Shown here: positions 45,415 through 53,482 of the stretch, piece by piece
How positions within the stretch are numbered: the stretch's first letter is position 1
How the letters are laid out: each line of letters opens with the position of its first letter
Source: Kordia algicida OT-1
Lineage (GTDB): Bacteria; Bacteroidota; Bacteroidia; Flavobacteriales; Flavobacteriaceae
NCBI RefSeq assembly: GCF_000154725.1
Contig: NZ_DS544873.1
Location: 3,509,339-3,573,338, forward strand
DNA length: 64,000 nucleotides
Reading direction: 5' to 3'
Made by a program: the position numbers and the translations under genes
The notes under the pieces: model-generated
What the model saw: only the letters and a program-made list of their open reading frames with translations
What the model was told of the DNA's origin: nothing
Database searches by the model: none

Positions 45415-46434
45415 TTATAACGCCGATTTGAATTGCTCTAAGAAACGCACATCATTTTCACTTAACAAACGAATGTCGCCTATTTGGTGCAATAACATTG
45501 CAATACGATCAATTCCGACACCAAAAGCAAATCCTGAATATTCTGTTGGATCAATGCCACAATTAGTCAATACATTCGGATCAACCATACCGCAACCACC
45601 AATTTCCAACCAACCTGTTCCTTTGGTAATTTTGTGATCGGTTTCCGTTGCCAATCCCCAATACACATCAATTTCTGCACTTGGTTCTGTAAACGGAAAA
45701 TACGATGGACGCAAACGAATTTTTGACTTCCCAAACATTTCTTTAGTGAAGTGTTGAAGTGTTTGTTTTAAATCTGCAAAACTAACTTCTTTGTCTATAT
45801 ATAATCCTTCAATTTGGTGGAAAAAACAATGCGAACGCGCCGAAATTGCTTCGTTACGATATACTCGACCTGGAGAAATGGTACGAATTGGCGGTTTATT
45901 ATTTTCCATATAGCGAACTTGCACCGAACTTGTGTGCGTGCGTAATAAAATATCTGGATTTGTTTGTATAAAAAACGTATCCTGCATATCACGTGCCGGA
46001 TGATATTCTGGAAGGTTCAACGCCGTAAAGTTATGCCAATCGTCTTCAATTTCTGGACCTTCAGATACATTAAATCCTATACGAGAAAAAATATCGGTAA
46101 TTTGATTTTTTACTAATGATATTGGATGACGTGCACCAATTTCCATCGGTTGCGCAGGACGTGTTAAGTCACCATAAACGCCTTTTTCTTCCGCTTTGTT
46201 TTCTAAAGCTTCTTTGAGTGCGTTTACTTTTTCCTGAGCAGCCTCTTTTAATTTATTAATGGTTTGCCCAAATTCTTTCTTTTGTTCATTTGGAACATTT
46301 CGAAACTCCGCAAAAAATTCATTTAGTAATCCTTTTTTTCCTAAATATTTGATTCTGAAGTTTTCAATATCTTCTTTTGCTTGTGTGGTAAACTTTTCTA
46401 CCTCAGCAATATGTTCCTTGATCTTATCTATCAT
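45415..46434 (-). CDS. pheS: Phenylalanine-tRNA ligase alpha subunit
   Basis: Charges tRNA-Phe together with PheT, which is not in this window. 339 aa. An N-terminal coiled-coil tRNA-binding part lies at residues 1-90. The class II core follows: GARHPISLVKNQITDIFSRIGF near 103, motif 2 HTSSVQVRYMEN with GRVYRNEAISARSHCFFHQIEG near 190-215, and motif 3 GIDRIAMLLHQIGDIR near 312. It has its own TAAATTTG promoter box in the gap to the upstream gene. Confidence 0.96.
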   Translation of the reverse strand: MIDKIKEHIAEVEKFTTQAKEDIENFRIKYLGKKGLLNEFFAEFRNVPNEQKKEFGQTINKLKEAAQEKVNALKEALENKAEEKGVYGDLTRPAQPMEIGARHPISLVKNQITDIFSRIGFNVSEGPEIEDDWHNFTALNLPEYHPARDMQDTFFIQTNPDILLRTHTSSVQVRYMENNKPPIRTISPGRVYRNEAISARSHCFFHQIEGLYIDKEVSFADLKQTLQHFTKEMFGKSKIRLRPSYFPFTEPSAEIDVYWGLATETDHKITKGTGWLEIGGCGMVDPNVLTNCGIDPTEYSGFAFGVGIDRIAMLLHQIGDIRLLSENDVRFLEQFKSAL

Positions 46435-46456
46435 GACGATATTTTGATTTAGCTTG

Positions 46457-46464
46457 CAAATTTA
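46457..46464 (-). promoter_or_regulatory. -7 box (TAAATTTG) for pheS
   Basis: Exact TAnnTTTG on the minus strand, 23 nt before the pheS ATG. Confidence 0.5.
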
Positions 46465-46478
46465 CACAAAAAACTCAC

Positions 46479-46835
46479 TTATTGAATGTATTCCTTTTCT
46501 AAAAAGTAATTGACAATGGCTTCTTTCATCAAAACGGTTTGTTCACCTGCTTTTAACGTTGGCAATTCTTCCTTGAATTTGTAATGCGGCCAACCATCAT
46601 CATCAAAGTAATCAAATTCGTAGTAACCGTAAGGTTCAAGCAATCTACAAATAGCAATATGCATTAAGTTTACTTTGTCATCTTTTTTAAAGTTTCTATG
46701 AATTTGCCCAAGTTCCTGAACACCAATTAAATATATAATTGAATCCAAATCAAGCGTATCGCCTTCTGCAAATTGAAGCGTCAATTTTTCTACAACCGTA
46801 TTCCATCGTTCTTTTAATTGTTCGTCTCTTGCCAT
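46479..46835 (-). CDS. Conserved-type hypothetical protein upstream of pheS
   Basis: 118 aa, soluble, acidic. Visible blocks are DSIIYLIGVQELGQIHRNFKKDDKVNLMHIAICRLLEPYGYY and DDDGWPHYKFKEELP. No motif tells a function. It has a TACCTTTG promoter box 20 nt upstream and sits 44 nt from pheS on the same strand. Confidence 0.8.
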   Translation of the reverse strand: MARDEQLKERWNTVVEKLTLQFAEGDTLDLDSIIYLIGVQELGQIHRNFKKDDKVNLMHIAICRLLEPYGYYEFDYFDDDGWPHYKFKEELPTLKAGEQTVLMKEAIVNYFLEKEYIQ

Positions 46836-46854
46836 GTTTCCTGCATTTCAGCTA

Positions 46855-46862
46855 CAAAGGTA
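46855..46862 (-). promoter_or_regulatory. -7 box (TACCTTTG) for the 118-aa gene
   Basis: Exact TAnnTTTG on the minus strand, 20 nt before the ATG at 46835. Confidence 0.45.
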
Positions 46863-46949
46863 ATTAACGTTGGCTGATATCCTTATTTTTCAACTGAAAT
46901 TATAGCGGAAAGCTTTTAAAATGCAATAATTCACTCTGAATAAAAGTTC

Positions 46950-46957
46950 TATATTTG
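46950..46957 (+). promoter_or_regulatory. -7 box (TATATTTG) for the CvpA gene
   Basis: Exact TAnnTTTG, 16 nt before the ATG at 46974. Confidence 0.55.
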
Positions 46958-46973
46958 TTAAAACTCGATTTTC

Positions 46974-47549
46974 ATGAATTTTATAGATCTCATTTTAGGC
47001 GGGATGATCGTAGCAGGATTTGTACGCGGATTGATGAAAGGACTTTTTGTAGAAGTTGCTTCACTCGTTGCCTTGATTGCCGGAATGTACGGAGCCATTC
47101 ATTTTTCATATTACGCAGGCGATTTCCTAAAAGAAAGCTTTGAAACTTGGGATGAGAAATATATCAATTTAGCCGCTTTTGCCATTACTTTTATCATTAT
47201 TTTAGTGCTGATTACCTTGGCAGGAAAACTGTTGACAAAGATTGCCGATTTTGCTGCACTAGGAATTTTAAATAAACTTTTAGGTGGTGCTTTTGGCGGA
47301 TTGAAAATGGCAGTAATTGCTGGTGCCGTATTGATTTTCTTTGATAAAACCAACAATACCATGGAGTTTGTAGAAAAGGAAAAGATTGAAGCTTCTGTGT
47401 TGTATGAACCTGTAAAAGAAATTGGCGGTTTTGTGTTTGCTTTTGTGTTGGAAGAAACAAATACTGACATAGATTTGGAAGAAGAAAAACAACGCGACGA
47501 AGAACGCCAACAAAACGATTTGCAAGAAATTGAAGAAAACGAAAACTAA
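46974..47549 (+). CDS. CvpA-family membrane protein
   Basis: 191 aa. Four hydrophobic segments occupy residues 1-125 and carry the family words FIDLILGGMIVAGFVRGLMKGLFVEVASLVALIAG and LNKLLGGAFGGLKMAVIAG. The C-terminal tail (150-191) is highly charged, Glu/Gln-rich and cytoplasmic. CvpA proteins are linked to envelope stress and colicin V production in E. coli. Two small cysteine-bearing genes follow closely on the same strand. Confidence 0.88.
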   Translation: MNFIDLILGGMIVAGFVRGLMKGLFVEVASLVALIAGMYGAIHFSYYAGDFLKESFETWDEKYINLAAFAITFIIILVLITLAGKLLTKIADFAALGILNKLLGGAFGGLKMAVIAGAVLIFFDKTNNTMEFVEKEKIEASVLYEPVKEIGGFVFAFVLEETNTDIDLEEEKQRDEERQQNDLQEIEENEN

Positions 47550-47554
47550 TTGTT

Positions 47555-47677
47555 ATGTGTGAAAAATGTGTAGATCCTGAAATAAGGCATTCTGAAGAAA
47601 ATGATCTAAAACCGCTTCAGAAAAAGCTAAATACAGCTTCTTTGAAAGGGAAAGTCAAAAAAAGAAACACGAAATAA
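47555..47677 (+). CDS. 40-aa CxxC-containing small protein
   Basis: ATG at 47555 to TAA at 47675-47677, directly followed by the next ATG. It starts 5 nt after the CvpA stop. The N-terminus is MCEKCVDPE (CxxC at residues 2-5) and the C-terminus is strongly basic (KGKVKKRNTK). Tight spacing on both sides supports translation as part of the operon. It is below the usual size cut-off; the function is unknown and it may be a metal-binding peptide. Confidence 0.6.
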   Translation: MCEKCVDPEIRHSEENDLKPLQKKLNTASLKGKVKKRNTK

Positions 47678-48109
47678 ATGCTTCCTGCTACGACTACCAC
47701 AACTCCATGTGTACATTGTGCTCCTTTTGCAAAGAAAAAATTTTCTTCACAGGAAGATTTTATCGCTTTTGAAAAAGAGTTGGAAGCAAAATGTGTTGAC
47801 GGAACTTTTATCCGTATTGTCAATGCTGATGAAACCGAAATGCCTTCTTGGCAGTCTACATATCAATGTACATTTTGTGAAACTGATTGGGAATTGGCTA
47901 TTCCTGAAGGAAAGATGCGCGGTTATTTTTTACCAACCGATCAGGTTTCGCAACCACAGCAGAATAATAACAACTATTATTTTAATATGAAATCAAGCAA
48001 AAGAAGCCCAAACTGCGGTTGTTGTTTAGGAATGATCTTTTTACTGATCTTGCTAATTTTGTATATATTATGGCAATTCGTTGACTTTTTGTTTGATTTG
48101 ATATTCTAA
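47678..48109 (+). CDS. Zinc-ribbon-like protein with C-terminal membrane anchor
   Basis: 143 aa. Two CxxC pairs, PCVHC near residue 11 and CTFC near 65, could form a zinc ribbon. A Gln/Asn linker is followed by a cysteine cluster (CGCCLG near 113) and one strong transmembrane segment (FLLILLILYILWQFVDFLF) at the end. It would be a tail-anchored membrane protein. It follows the 40-aa CxxC gene with no gap, so the pair may work together; this is inferred. Confidence 0.75.
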   Translation: MLPATTTTTPCVHCAPFAKKKFSSQEDFIAFEKELEAKCVDGTFIRIVNADETEMPSWQSTYQCTFCETDWELAIPEGKMRGYFLPTDQVSQPQQNNNNYYFNMKSSKRSPNCGCCLGMIFLLILLILYILWQFVDFLFDLIF

Positions 48110-48116
48110 TCCACAA

Positions 48117-48151
48117 AAAAAAGTTGCAAAACTCAATGCTTCACAACTTTT
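48117..48151 (-). terminator. Terminator at the end of the bat region
   Basis: Minus-strand stem AAAAGTTG / CAACTTTT with a 17-nt loop and U8. It lies about 50 nt past the 44-aa peptide gene and also marks the end of the convergent plus-strand operon. Confidence 0.6.
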
Positions 48152-48202
48152 ACCATTTGTTATATTGTTTTAGTTTGTAACTGAGAAAATCGGTTATAAA
48201 TT

Positions 48203-48337
48203 TCAACCTTCTTCAAATTCTACAATTTCCGTTTCAGAGGTCATTCCTGACATGCTTCCGCCTTTTATCTGTGTTATTTGCGAAACAATAGAAAGTTTAT
48301 TTTCGATTTCGATTTGTTTGAGACTACGCTTTTTCAT
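48203..48337 (-). CDS. 44-aa peptide with a double-glycine leader (RiPP/bacteriocin-precursor-like)
   Basis: ATG at 48337 to TGA at 48205-48203. The first 27 residues look like a Bacteroidota precursor leader: basic MKKRSLKQIEIENKLSIVSQ, then ITQIKGG ending in Gly-Gly at 26-27. The remaining core of 17 residues (SMSGMTSETEIVEFEEG) has no cysteine and a few Ser/Thr. It lies 54 nt after batE on the same strand and before a terminator. No modification enzyme, peptidase or ABC exporter is in the window. The call rests on leader pattern and size only. Confidence 0.5.
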   Translation of the reverse strand: MKKRSLKQIEIENKLSIVSQITQIKGGSMSGMTSETEIVEFEEG

Positions 48338-48391
48338 ATCTGAGTTTTTTAATCATATTTTACTCAATATAAGCATAATAACTATATTTTT

Positions 48392-49153
48392 CTACAACTC
48401 GTTTACATCTTCAGAAATAATCCAACCAATTTTTCCATCAATAAGTTGAATTTTTTTCCAGTTATCAACCGTATCTAATACTTGTACTTTGGTTCCTTCA
48501 TGCAATACAAAAACCTCATCGCTTCGTAAGTTTGGTTCCGATTTTACTGTAGTTTCTTTTGCAAATACAATGGCAGGACGATCTTTTTGTGCTTTTCCGT
48601 ATTGTTGATAAGCAATTGCAACGGTTCCTATGATGAATAGAAACGCGAGAAAACTAATTAGAAAGTAAATCCTCTTTTTTAATGTTTCATACGCAAATTG
48701 ATACAATAAGAATGATATCACACATAAAAAACCACAAAAAACCGCAATCCACGCCCATTCGTTATAGGTAAATGTTCCTGTGATGTTTCCGATGAATTTG
48801 GAAAGTTGTGTTTTTGGCAATGGTTCTATAGCATCAATTGTCATATTATTGGCAAATGCCAAATTGTTTAGGATGTCTTTATCATCTGGCGAAAGCTGTA
48901 ATGCCTTTTCAAAATAGTACACACTCGGACCAATTTCGTTGCTTTTGTAATATGCGTTTCCAAGATTGTAATAGATAGCTGCGGAATGATTTCCTGTTTC
49001 TAAAATTGACTTGTATTGTGCAATTGCTTCCGCGTAGTTTCCATCGTTATATGCTGTATTCGCAGACTCAAACAAAGCTGTATTATCTTGTGAAAAAACA
49101 AGCGTACAACTAGCTACGAACACGAGAAATAAATAAGTGATCTTAGTTTTCAT
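48392..49153 (-). CDS. batE: BatE: TPR and SH3-like aerotolerance protein
   Basis: 253 aa. Signal peptide 1-21, then TPR units at about 25-95 (ANTAYNDGNYAEAIAQYKSI; IYYNLGNAYYKSNEIGPSVYYFEKAL). Two transmembrane segments lie near 130-190. A bacterial SH3-like domain at 200-253 has VKSEPNLRSDEVFVLHEGTKVQVLD. It is the last classical gene of the bat operon, 3 nt after batD. It is presumably periplasmic/inner-membrane and part of the Bat complex. Confidence 0.9.
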   Translation of the reverse strand: MKTKITYLFLVFVASCTLVFSQDNTALFESANTAYNDGNYAEAIAQYKSILETGNHSAAIYYNLGNAYYKSNEIGPSVYYFEKALQLSPDDKDILNNLAFANNMTIDAIEPLPKTQLSKFIGNITGTFTYNEWAWIAVFCGFLCVISFLLYQFAYETLKKRIYFLISFLAFLFIIGTVAIAYQQYGKAQKDRPAIVFAKETTVKSEPNLRSDEVFVLHEGTKVQVLDTVDNWKKIQLIDGKIGWIISEDVNEL

Positions 49154-49156
49154 CTG

Positions 49157-50926
49157 TTATTTTATTTGTTTATCTATTTGCGAAATGGTTTCCACCGATT
49201 TTTCGTAATCTTTATTAATCGTAACATCAGAAGCTGGTGTATAACGTGCAAATTCACAACTTTCTAGTAAGCTGATAAATTCCTCAACGGTTGCTGGTTT
49301 TACACTGCGTTCTGTGAGTAATTGGTGTATTTTTTCTTTGCTGAATTCCGAAGTTTCTATGCTGAGTTTTGCACGTAAATAATTGTGCAATGCTCTTTCT
49401 AATACTTCGTAAAACGCTTCTTTATCGCCTAATTTTCGTTTTGCTTCTGATAAGTATTTCTTCGCCAAACGATTTGCTCTACGCGTTTTGCTTCCTTCGA
49501 TATCATTGTCAAACGCTCGCTTTTTTCTTCTTACAATTAAAATGATTGGAATAAAGATAAACGGACAAAGTAGTAAAGCGTAAAAAAGGTTTGATTTGAA
49601 AAAATCTTCTGTTACCATCGGCATTAAGTTTGCATCCGTTTTTAAGAATCTAAACTGCGAACCGTTGGTGGTAATGAGTTGTTTTTGTGTGGTTGTATTG
49701 TTGTCAGTATTATCGGCTGTAGCCGTATTTGCTGGACCATCTACCACATCAATGACAATTTCGTCAGATCGTAATGTTTTGTATGTTTTTGCTTTTGGAT
49801 CAAAATACGAGAAGGAAACACTCGGAATTGGATATTTCCCTTTGTATTGTGGTACTACTGTGTAACTGTCTGAAATTTTCCCTTGCATTCCCGTAATTCG
49901 TGTGGTGACACGTTCCGTAAATTCAGGATCATATACTTCTAACGAACTTGGCAGTTTTAATTTTGGTAGTTGAAATAATTTTAGATTTCCTTTTCCTGAG
50001 ACTTCTATTTTTGCTTGAAGCGACTCAGAAGCATTTAACGACGTTTTGCTAGTTGTAACTTGAAAGTCAAAATCTCCAACTGCACCAGCAAAATCAGCAG
50101 GTTTTCCAGCTTCTGGCAAGGCTTTTACATTGACTGTTCTTCGTGCTGAAGATAGTGTTTTATGAACCGTTTCGTAACGTCTTCCAAAAACATCTCTACG
50201 TTGCGTTGGCACCGAGACTTGTACATCTATTGAAAAGGGTTCAATGACTTGTTTACCCGTTTTTTGCGGATATAATACGTAACGTTTTAAAACTACATAC
50301 GGATATGGTTCACCTTGATATGTTCCGTTTTGTGCTTTGAGACGTGTTTCAAGATTTTGGCTCCAAAAATTATTGAATGTTGGTTTTCCCAATTCCCTAT
50401 AATCATTAACATTAATGCCAGGTTTTACATAGAGTTTGTATGAAACTGTAACAGGTTCGTTTAGATAAGGATTTCCATTCGAAATTTCTGTCACCAAATG
50501 AATTCCTTCAGAAACTACATAGTCAGCATTATTTCCATCTTTTGGTTTGGCTACTGCTTTTGTTACCTGAACTTTTACAGGTAAGGTTTTATAAATTTGT
50601 CCTTCAATTTCAACTTTTGCCTGTTTGATGGTAAATGTTCCTTCTGCTGTTGGCTGTAAAAAATATGTATATGTTTTTGAGAACGAACGCTTTCCATTGT
50701 TCCAAACATGATTCATAGATTGTATGGGACCGCCAGCGACGCGGAATCCTGTGAATTTTGGCGCAGTAAAATTATCGCCATCTCTATCCATTTTAAAGTC
50801 TACACGCAAACGCTCATTCACGCCCAATTTCTTTTTGCTCACTTTGGTTTCAAAAGTAACCTGCGCAGTTACAATACCTGCAAATAGCAAGAAAATGATA
50901 GTTGATATGTATGCTTTTGTTTTCAT
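49157..50926 (-). CDS. batD: BatD: aerotolerance protein
   Basis: 589 aa. Signal peptide 1-21 (IVTAQ), a large beta-rich periplasmic region with repeated immunoglobulin-like units (FETKVSKKKLGVNERLRVDF; NPYLNEPVTVSYKLYVKPG), one transmembrane segment near 445-465, and a cytoplasmic helical tail. A short Thr/Asn-rich linker precedes the membrane span (ATADNTDNNTTTQ). It follows batC after a 154-nt gap that includes a weak TTTTAGA-type hairpin. Confidence 0.92.
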   Translation of the reverse strand: MKTKAYISTIIFLLFAGIVTAQVTFETKVSKKKLGVNERLRVDFKMDRDGDNFTAPKFTGFRVAGGPIQSMNHVWNNGKRSFSKTYTYFLQPTAEGTFTIKQAKVEIEGQIYKTLPVKVQVTKAVAKPKDGNNADYVVSEGIHLVTEISNGNPYLNEPVTVSYKLYVKPGINVNDYRELGKPTFNNFWSQNLETRLKAQNGTYQGEPYPYVVLKRYVLYPQKTGKQVIEPFSIDVQVSVPTQRRDVFGRRYETVHKTLSSARRTVNVKALPEAGKPADFAGAVGDFDFQVTTSKTSLNASESLQAKIEVSGKGNLKLFQLPKLKLPSSLEVYDPEFTERVTTRITGMQGKISDSYTVVPQYKGKYPIPSVSFSYFDPKAKTYKTLRSDEIVIDVVDGPANTATADNTDNNTTTQKQLITTNGSQFRFLKTDANLMPMVTEDFFKSNLFYALLLCPFIFIPIILIVRRKKRAFDNDIEGSKTRRANRLAKKYLSEAKRKLGDKEAFYEVLERALHNYLRAKLSIETSEFSKEKIHQLLTERSVKPATVEEFISLLESCEFARYTPASDVTINKDYEKSVETISQIDKQIK

Positions 50927-51080
50927 GTATGCGAACGAACTTTTTATCGTTTTTTATATATAATAATTAGTATATAATTATTTAAAATTACTATTAGTTG
51001 TCAGATAGTTTTACAAGGTCTTTGTTCTTTATTCTAAAAGCGCAACGATCTTATATCTTTTATCGGACAATATAGAATAA

Positions 51081-51935
51081 TTACCAGTCTTTCTCAGCTT
51101 TTACCTTAATGCCTTTGGCTTTCTTTTCATTGAGTTTGTCCTGCGTTTTCTTCTCAGCATTGTTCATGGCTTGCAACAAACTTTTTACTTGTTGTGGCGA
51201 CAACTGATTTGGCTTTGGCTGTTGTTGTTGTTTTTTGTCGTCTTTCTTTTCGTCAGCTTTGTTTTGATCGTTTTTATCGTCTTGTTTCTTTTTATCTTTT
51301 TCCTGATCGCCTTTTCCGTCTTTATCTTTGTCGTCCTTTCCGCCTTCGTCTTTCTCCTTATCGCCTTTATCTTCGTTTTTGTCTTTTTGATCTTTGTCGT
51401 TCTGATCTTTTTTGTCTTGCTCTTTGTTTTCCTCTTTTTTGTCTTTGTCCTTTTTGTCTTTGTCGTCTTCTTTCGGAGGATTTTTCTCTAGCATTTCTTT
51501 AGCTAATGCAAAATTGTAGCGCGTTTCATCGTCTGAAGGATTGTTGCGCAATGCATTTTTGTACGCAGCTACTGCTTTTTCGTATTCTTTATTTTTCATG
51601 AATACATTTCCCATGTTGTGATACGCGCTGTGTTTCTCAGCTTTAGTCATTGCAACCTCAGCAGCTTGTTTGTATCGGTTGAAGGCTTCTTCGTAGCTTT
51701 CATTTTGGTAATAGGCATTTCCTAAGTTGTATTTTGCCGTGGCATTTTCGCCATCTTTTGAGATTGCTTTTCGATACTCCGCTTCTGCATCTACAAAACT
51801 ATCATCTTCCAAAGCTTTATTGGCTTTGTAGGTATAATTATTTGATTCTTTTTTGATTTGTTCGGCTTCCTTATTTTGCCCATTTGCAATGGCAACCGTC
51901 AACAATACAATCCATATGTGTTTTACGTATTTCAT
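51081..51935 (-). CDS. batC: BatC: TPR protein with Lys/Asp-rich tail
   Basis: 284 aa. Signal peptide 1-19, then three TPR units at about 45-150 (ENATAKYNLGNAYYQNESYEEAFNRYKQAA; HSAYHNMGNVFMKNKEYEKAVAAYKNAL). A strikingly low-complexity Lys/Asp/Glu/Gln tract covers ~155-235 (repeats of DKKDKDKK type), then a short conserved tail. The batC ATG overlaps the batB stop. The charged tract is likely disordered and may have expanded by slippage; the DNA there is (GAT/AAG)-rich. Confidence 0.9.
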   Translation of the reverse strand: MKYVKHIWIVLLTVAIANGQNKEAEQIKKESNNYTYKANKALEDDSFVDAEAEYRKAISKDGENATAKYNLGNAYYQNESYEEAFNRYKQAAEVAMTKAEKHSAYHNMGNVFMKNKEYEKAVAAYKNALRNNPSDDETRYNFALAKEMLEKNPPKEDDKDKKDKDKKEENKEQDKKDQNDKDQKDKNEDKGDKEKDEGGKDDKDKDGKGDQEKDKKKQDDKNDQNKADEKKDDKKQQQQPKPNQLSPQQVKSLLQAMNNAEKKTQDKLNEKKAKGIKVKAEKDW

Positions 51936-52966
51936 GCTCTTTTTTCATTAAATAAGTTCAACTTTTGCAACCATGCTGTTTTTCGTTCTAGTAGAAAAAC
52001 ATCTAACAGTAATAAGAAGATTCCCAACCCAAGAAACCATTGAAATTGATCTTGGTATTCTGAGAATTTTTTTGCTTCAAATTCTGTTTTATTCATCGTA
52101 CTTAATCTGTTTTTGATGAATGCTACAGCTTCTTCTGTTACGGTTCCATCAATATATTCGCCGTTACCTTCCGCAGCAATGTCTTTTAAGGTTTTTTCGT
52201 TGAGTTTTGTAATGACAACTTCTCCTTGCAAGTCACGCTTAAATGATTCCGTGATGCCGCGTCTTTTTATCGGAATTGGTCCTCCTTTTGTGGTTCCAAC
52301 GCCAATGGTGTATGTTTTTATTCCTTCTTTCGTTGCTTCTTCTGCCAATTGTCCTGCGCCACCTGTGTGATCTTCTCCATCGGAAATTATGACCAAAACT
52401 CTATTGGTTTGTTCTACATCGTCGTAATAGGTTTTTGCCAAACGAATCGCATCATCAATGGCTGTTCCTTGCGATGATAACATGTTGGTGTTCAAGTTAT
52501 TTAAGAACATTTTCGCTGCCGAAAAATCAGTAGTAATTGGTAATTGTGGTACGGCTCTTCCCGCGTAAGCGATAATTCCTATACGGTCACTTCCCAAGTT
52601 ATTGATGATTTCCGATACAATACGTTTTGATTTGTCCAATCGACTTGGCGAAATGTCTTCTGCCAACATACTTTTAGAGACATCTACGGCAAATACAATA
52701 TCGACACCTTCTCGTTTTACCGTTTCTAATTTCGTGCCAATTTTCGGATTTACCAACGCAACGACTAACGAAGCGATTGCCAAACACCAAATGGTCAATT
52801 TCAAAATTGGTTTGAAGATTGATTTTTCCGGACTTAAACGTTGTAATAATTGTTTGTTGGCAAATTTACGCTGCGCACTTCGTTTCCAAAGTTGCAAGAG
52901 TATGAATACCAACACCACAACTGGGATGATAATTAGTAAGTAAAAATATTTTTTTTCTTCTAACAT
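51932..52966 (-). CDS. batB: BatB: von Willebrand factor A domain protein
   Basis: 344 aa. Transmembrane segments lie near the N-terminus (7-25, 55-75) and the C-terminus (310-330) and bracket a VWA domain. The metal-ion site is intact: FAVDVSKSMLAEDISPSRL near 95 (DxSxS) and ISDGEDHTGGAG near 200. It overlaps batC by 4 nt. In other Bacteroidota BatA and BatB form a hetero-complex in the inner membrane with the VWA part outside. It is separated from batA by the inserted flavin reductase gene. Confidence 0.93.
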   Translation of the reverse strand: MLEEKKYFYLLIIIPVVVLVFILLQLWKRSAQRKFANKQLLQRLSPEKSIFKPILKLTIWCLAIASLVVALVNPKIGTKLETVKREGVDIVFAVDVSKSMLAEDISPSRLDKSKRIVSEIINNLGSDRIGIIAYAGRAVPQLPITTDFSAAKMFLNNLNTNMLSSQGTAIDDAIRLAKTYYDDVEQTNRVLVIISDGEDHTGGAGQLAEEATKEGIKTYTIGVGTTKGGPIPIKRRGITESFKRDLQGEVVITKLNEKTLKDIAAEGNGEYIDGTVTEEAVAFIKNRLSTMNKTEFEAKKFSEYQDQFQWFLGLGIFLLLLDVFLLERKTAWLQKLNLFNEKRA

Positions 52967-52967
52967 A

Positions 52968-53480
52968 TTAGTTTTCCATCAATTGGTTCGCAAATTTTGT
53001 AATGCTTTGCTGAACTGTTGGTGTTATTGTTTTATTTTCTATCCATGTATGAATGTGTCCTTTGTATTGCATGCCTAAATAATGAGCACTTTCTACAAAA
53101 GGCATTTCAAAACCTTGTTTTATTTCTTTATCAGATCCGCAACTTAGCACGCCCATGTTGGTTCCGCGTAAGCGTCTTCCAATGTCTTTTTCTTCGTATA
53201 GAAAGTCAGATATTCTATCAAAAAATACTTTCATCACGCCACTCATGGTATACCAATAAATTGGCGTTGCAAAGACAAATGTTGTATAAGTTGCCGTTAG
53301 TTTTTTAAACAGCGTATTAAAATCATCTTCATTGTCCAGATCGTATGCAAAGTGATTGATTTTGTATTGTTTTAAATCGATCACGTCGAAATTTGTTTGT
53401 TTTTGAAGCTCAGAAACAATGGTATGTGTGTTTCCGTGACTTCGCGAGCTTCCTAATAGTATGACTCCTTTTGTTTTCAT
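52968..53480 (-). CDS. NAD(P)H-dependent FMN reductase-like flavoprotein inside the bat operon
   Basis: 170 aa, flavodoxin-like fold. The FMN phosphate loop reads ILLGSSRSHGNTHTIV at about 8-23. The isoalloxazine contact loop is TPIYWYTMSGVMKVFFDR near 94. It lies between batA and batB with gaps of 2 and 1 nt, so it is certainly in the operon. No membrane segment or signal peptide is seen. The usual bat operon has batA directly followed by batB, so this is an accessory gene. A redox role matching the oxygen-stress phenotype is a guess. Confidence 0.88.
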   Translation of the reverse strand: MKTKGVILLGSSRSHGNTHTIVSELQKQTNFDVIDLKQYKINHFAYDLDNEDDFNTLFKKLTATYTTFVFATPIYWYTMSGVMKVFFDRISDFLYEEKDIGRRLRGTNMGVLSCGSDKEIKQGFEMPFVESAHYLGMQYKGHIHTWIENKTITPTVQQSITKFANQLMEN

Positions 53481-53482
53481 TA

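Noticed and set aside
51171-51491. Plus-strand frames rich in Phe/Leu/Val opposite batC
   Set aside because: Mirror image of the Lys/Asp-rich low-complexity tract of BatC on the other strand.
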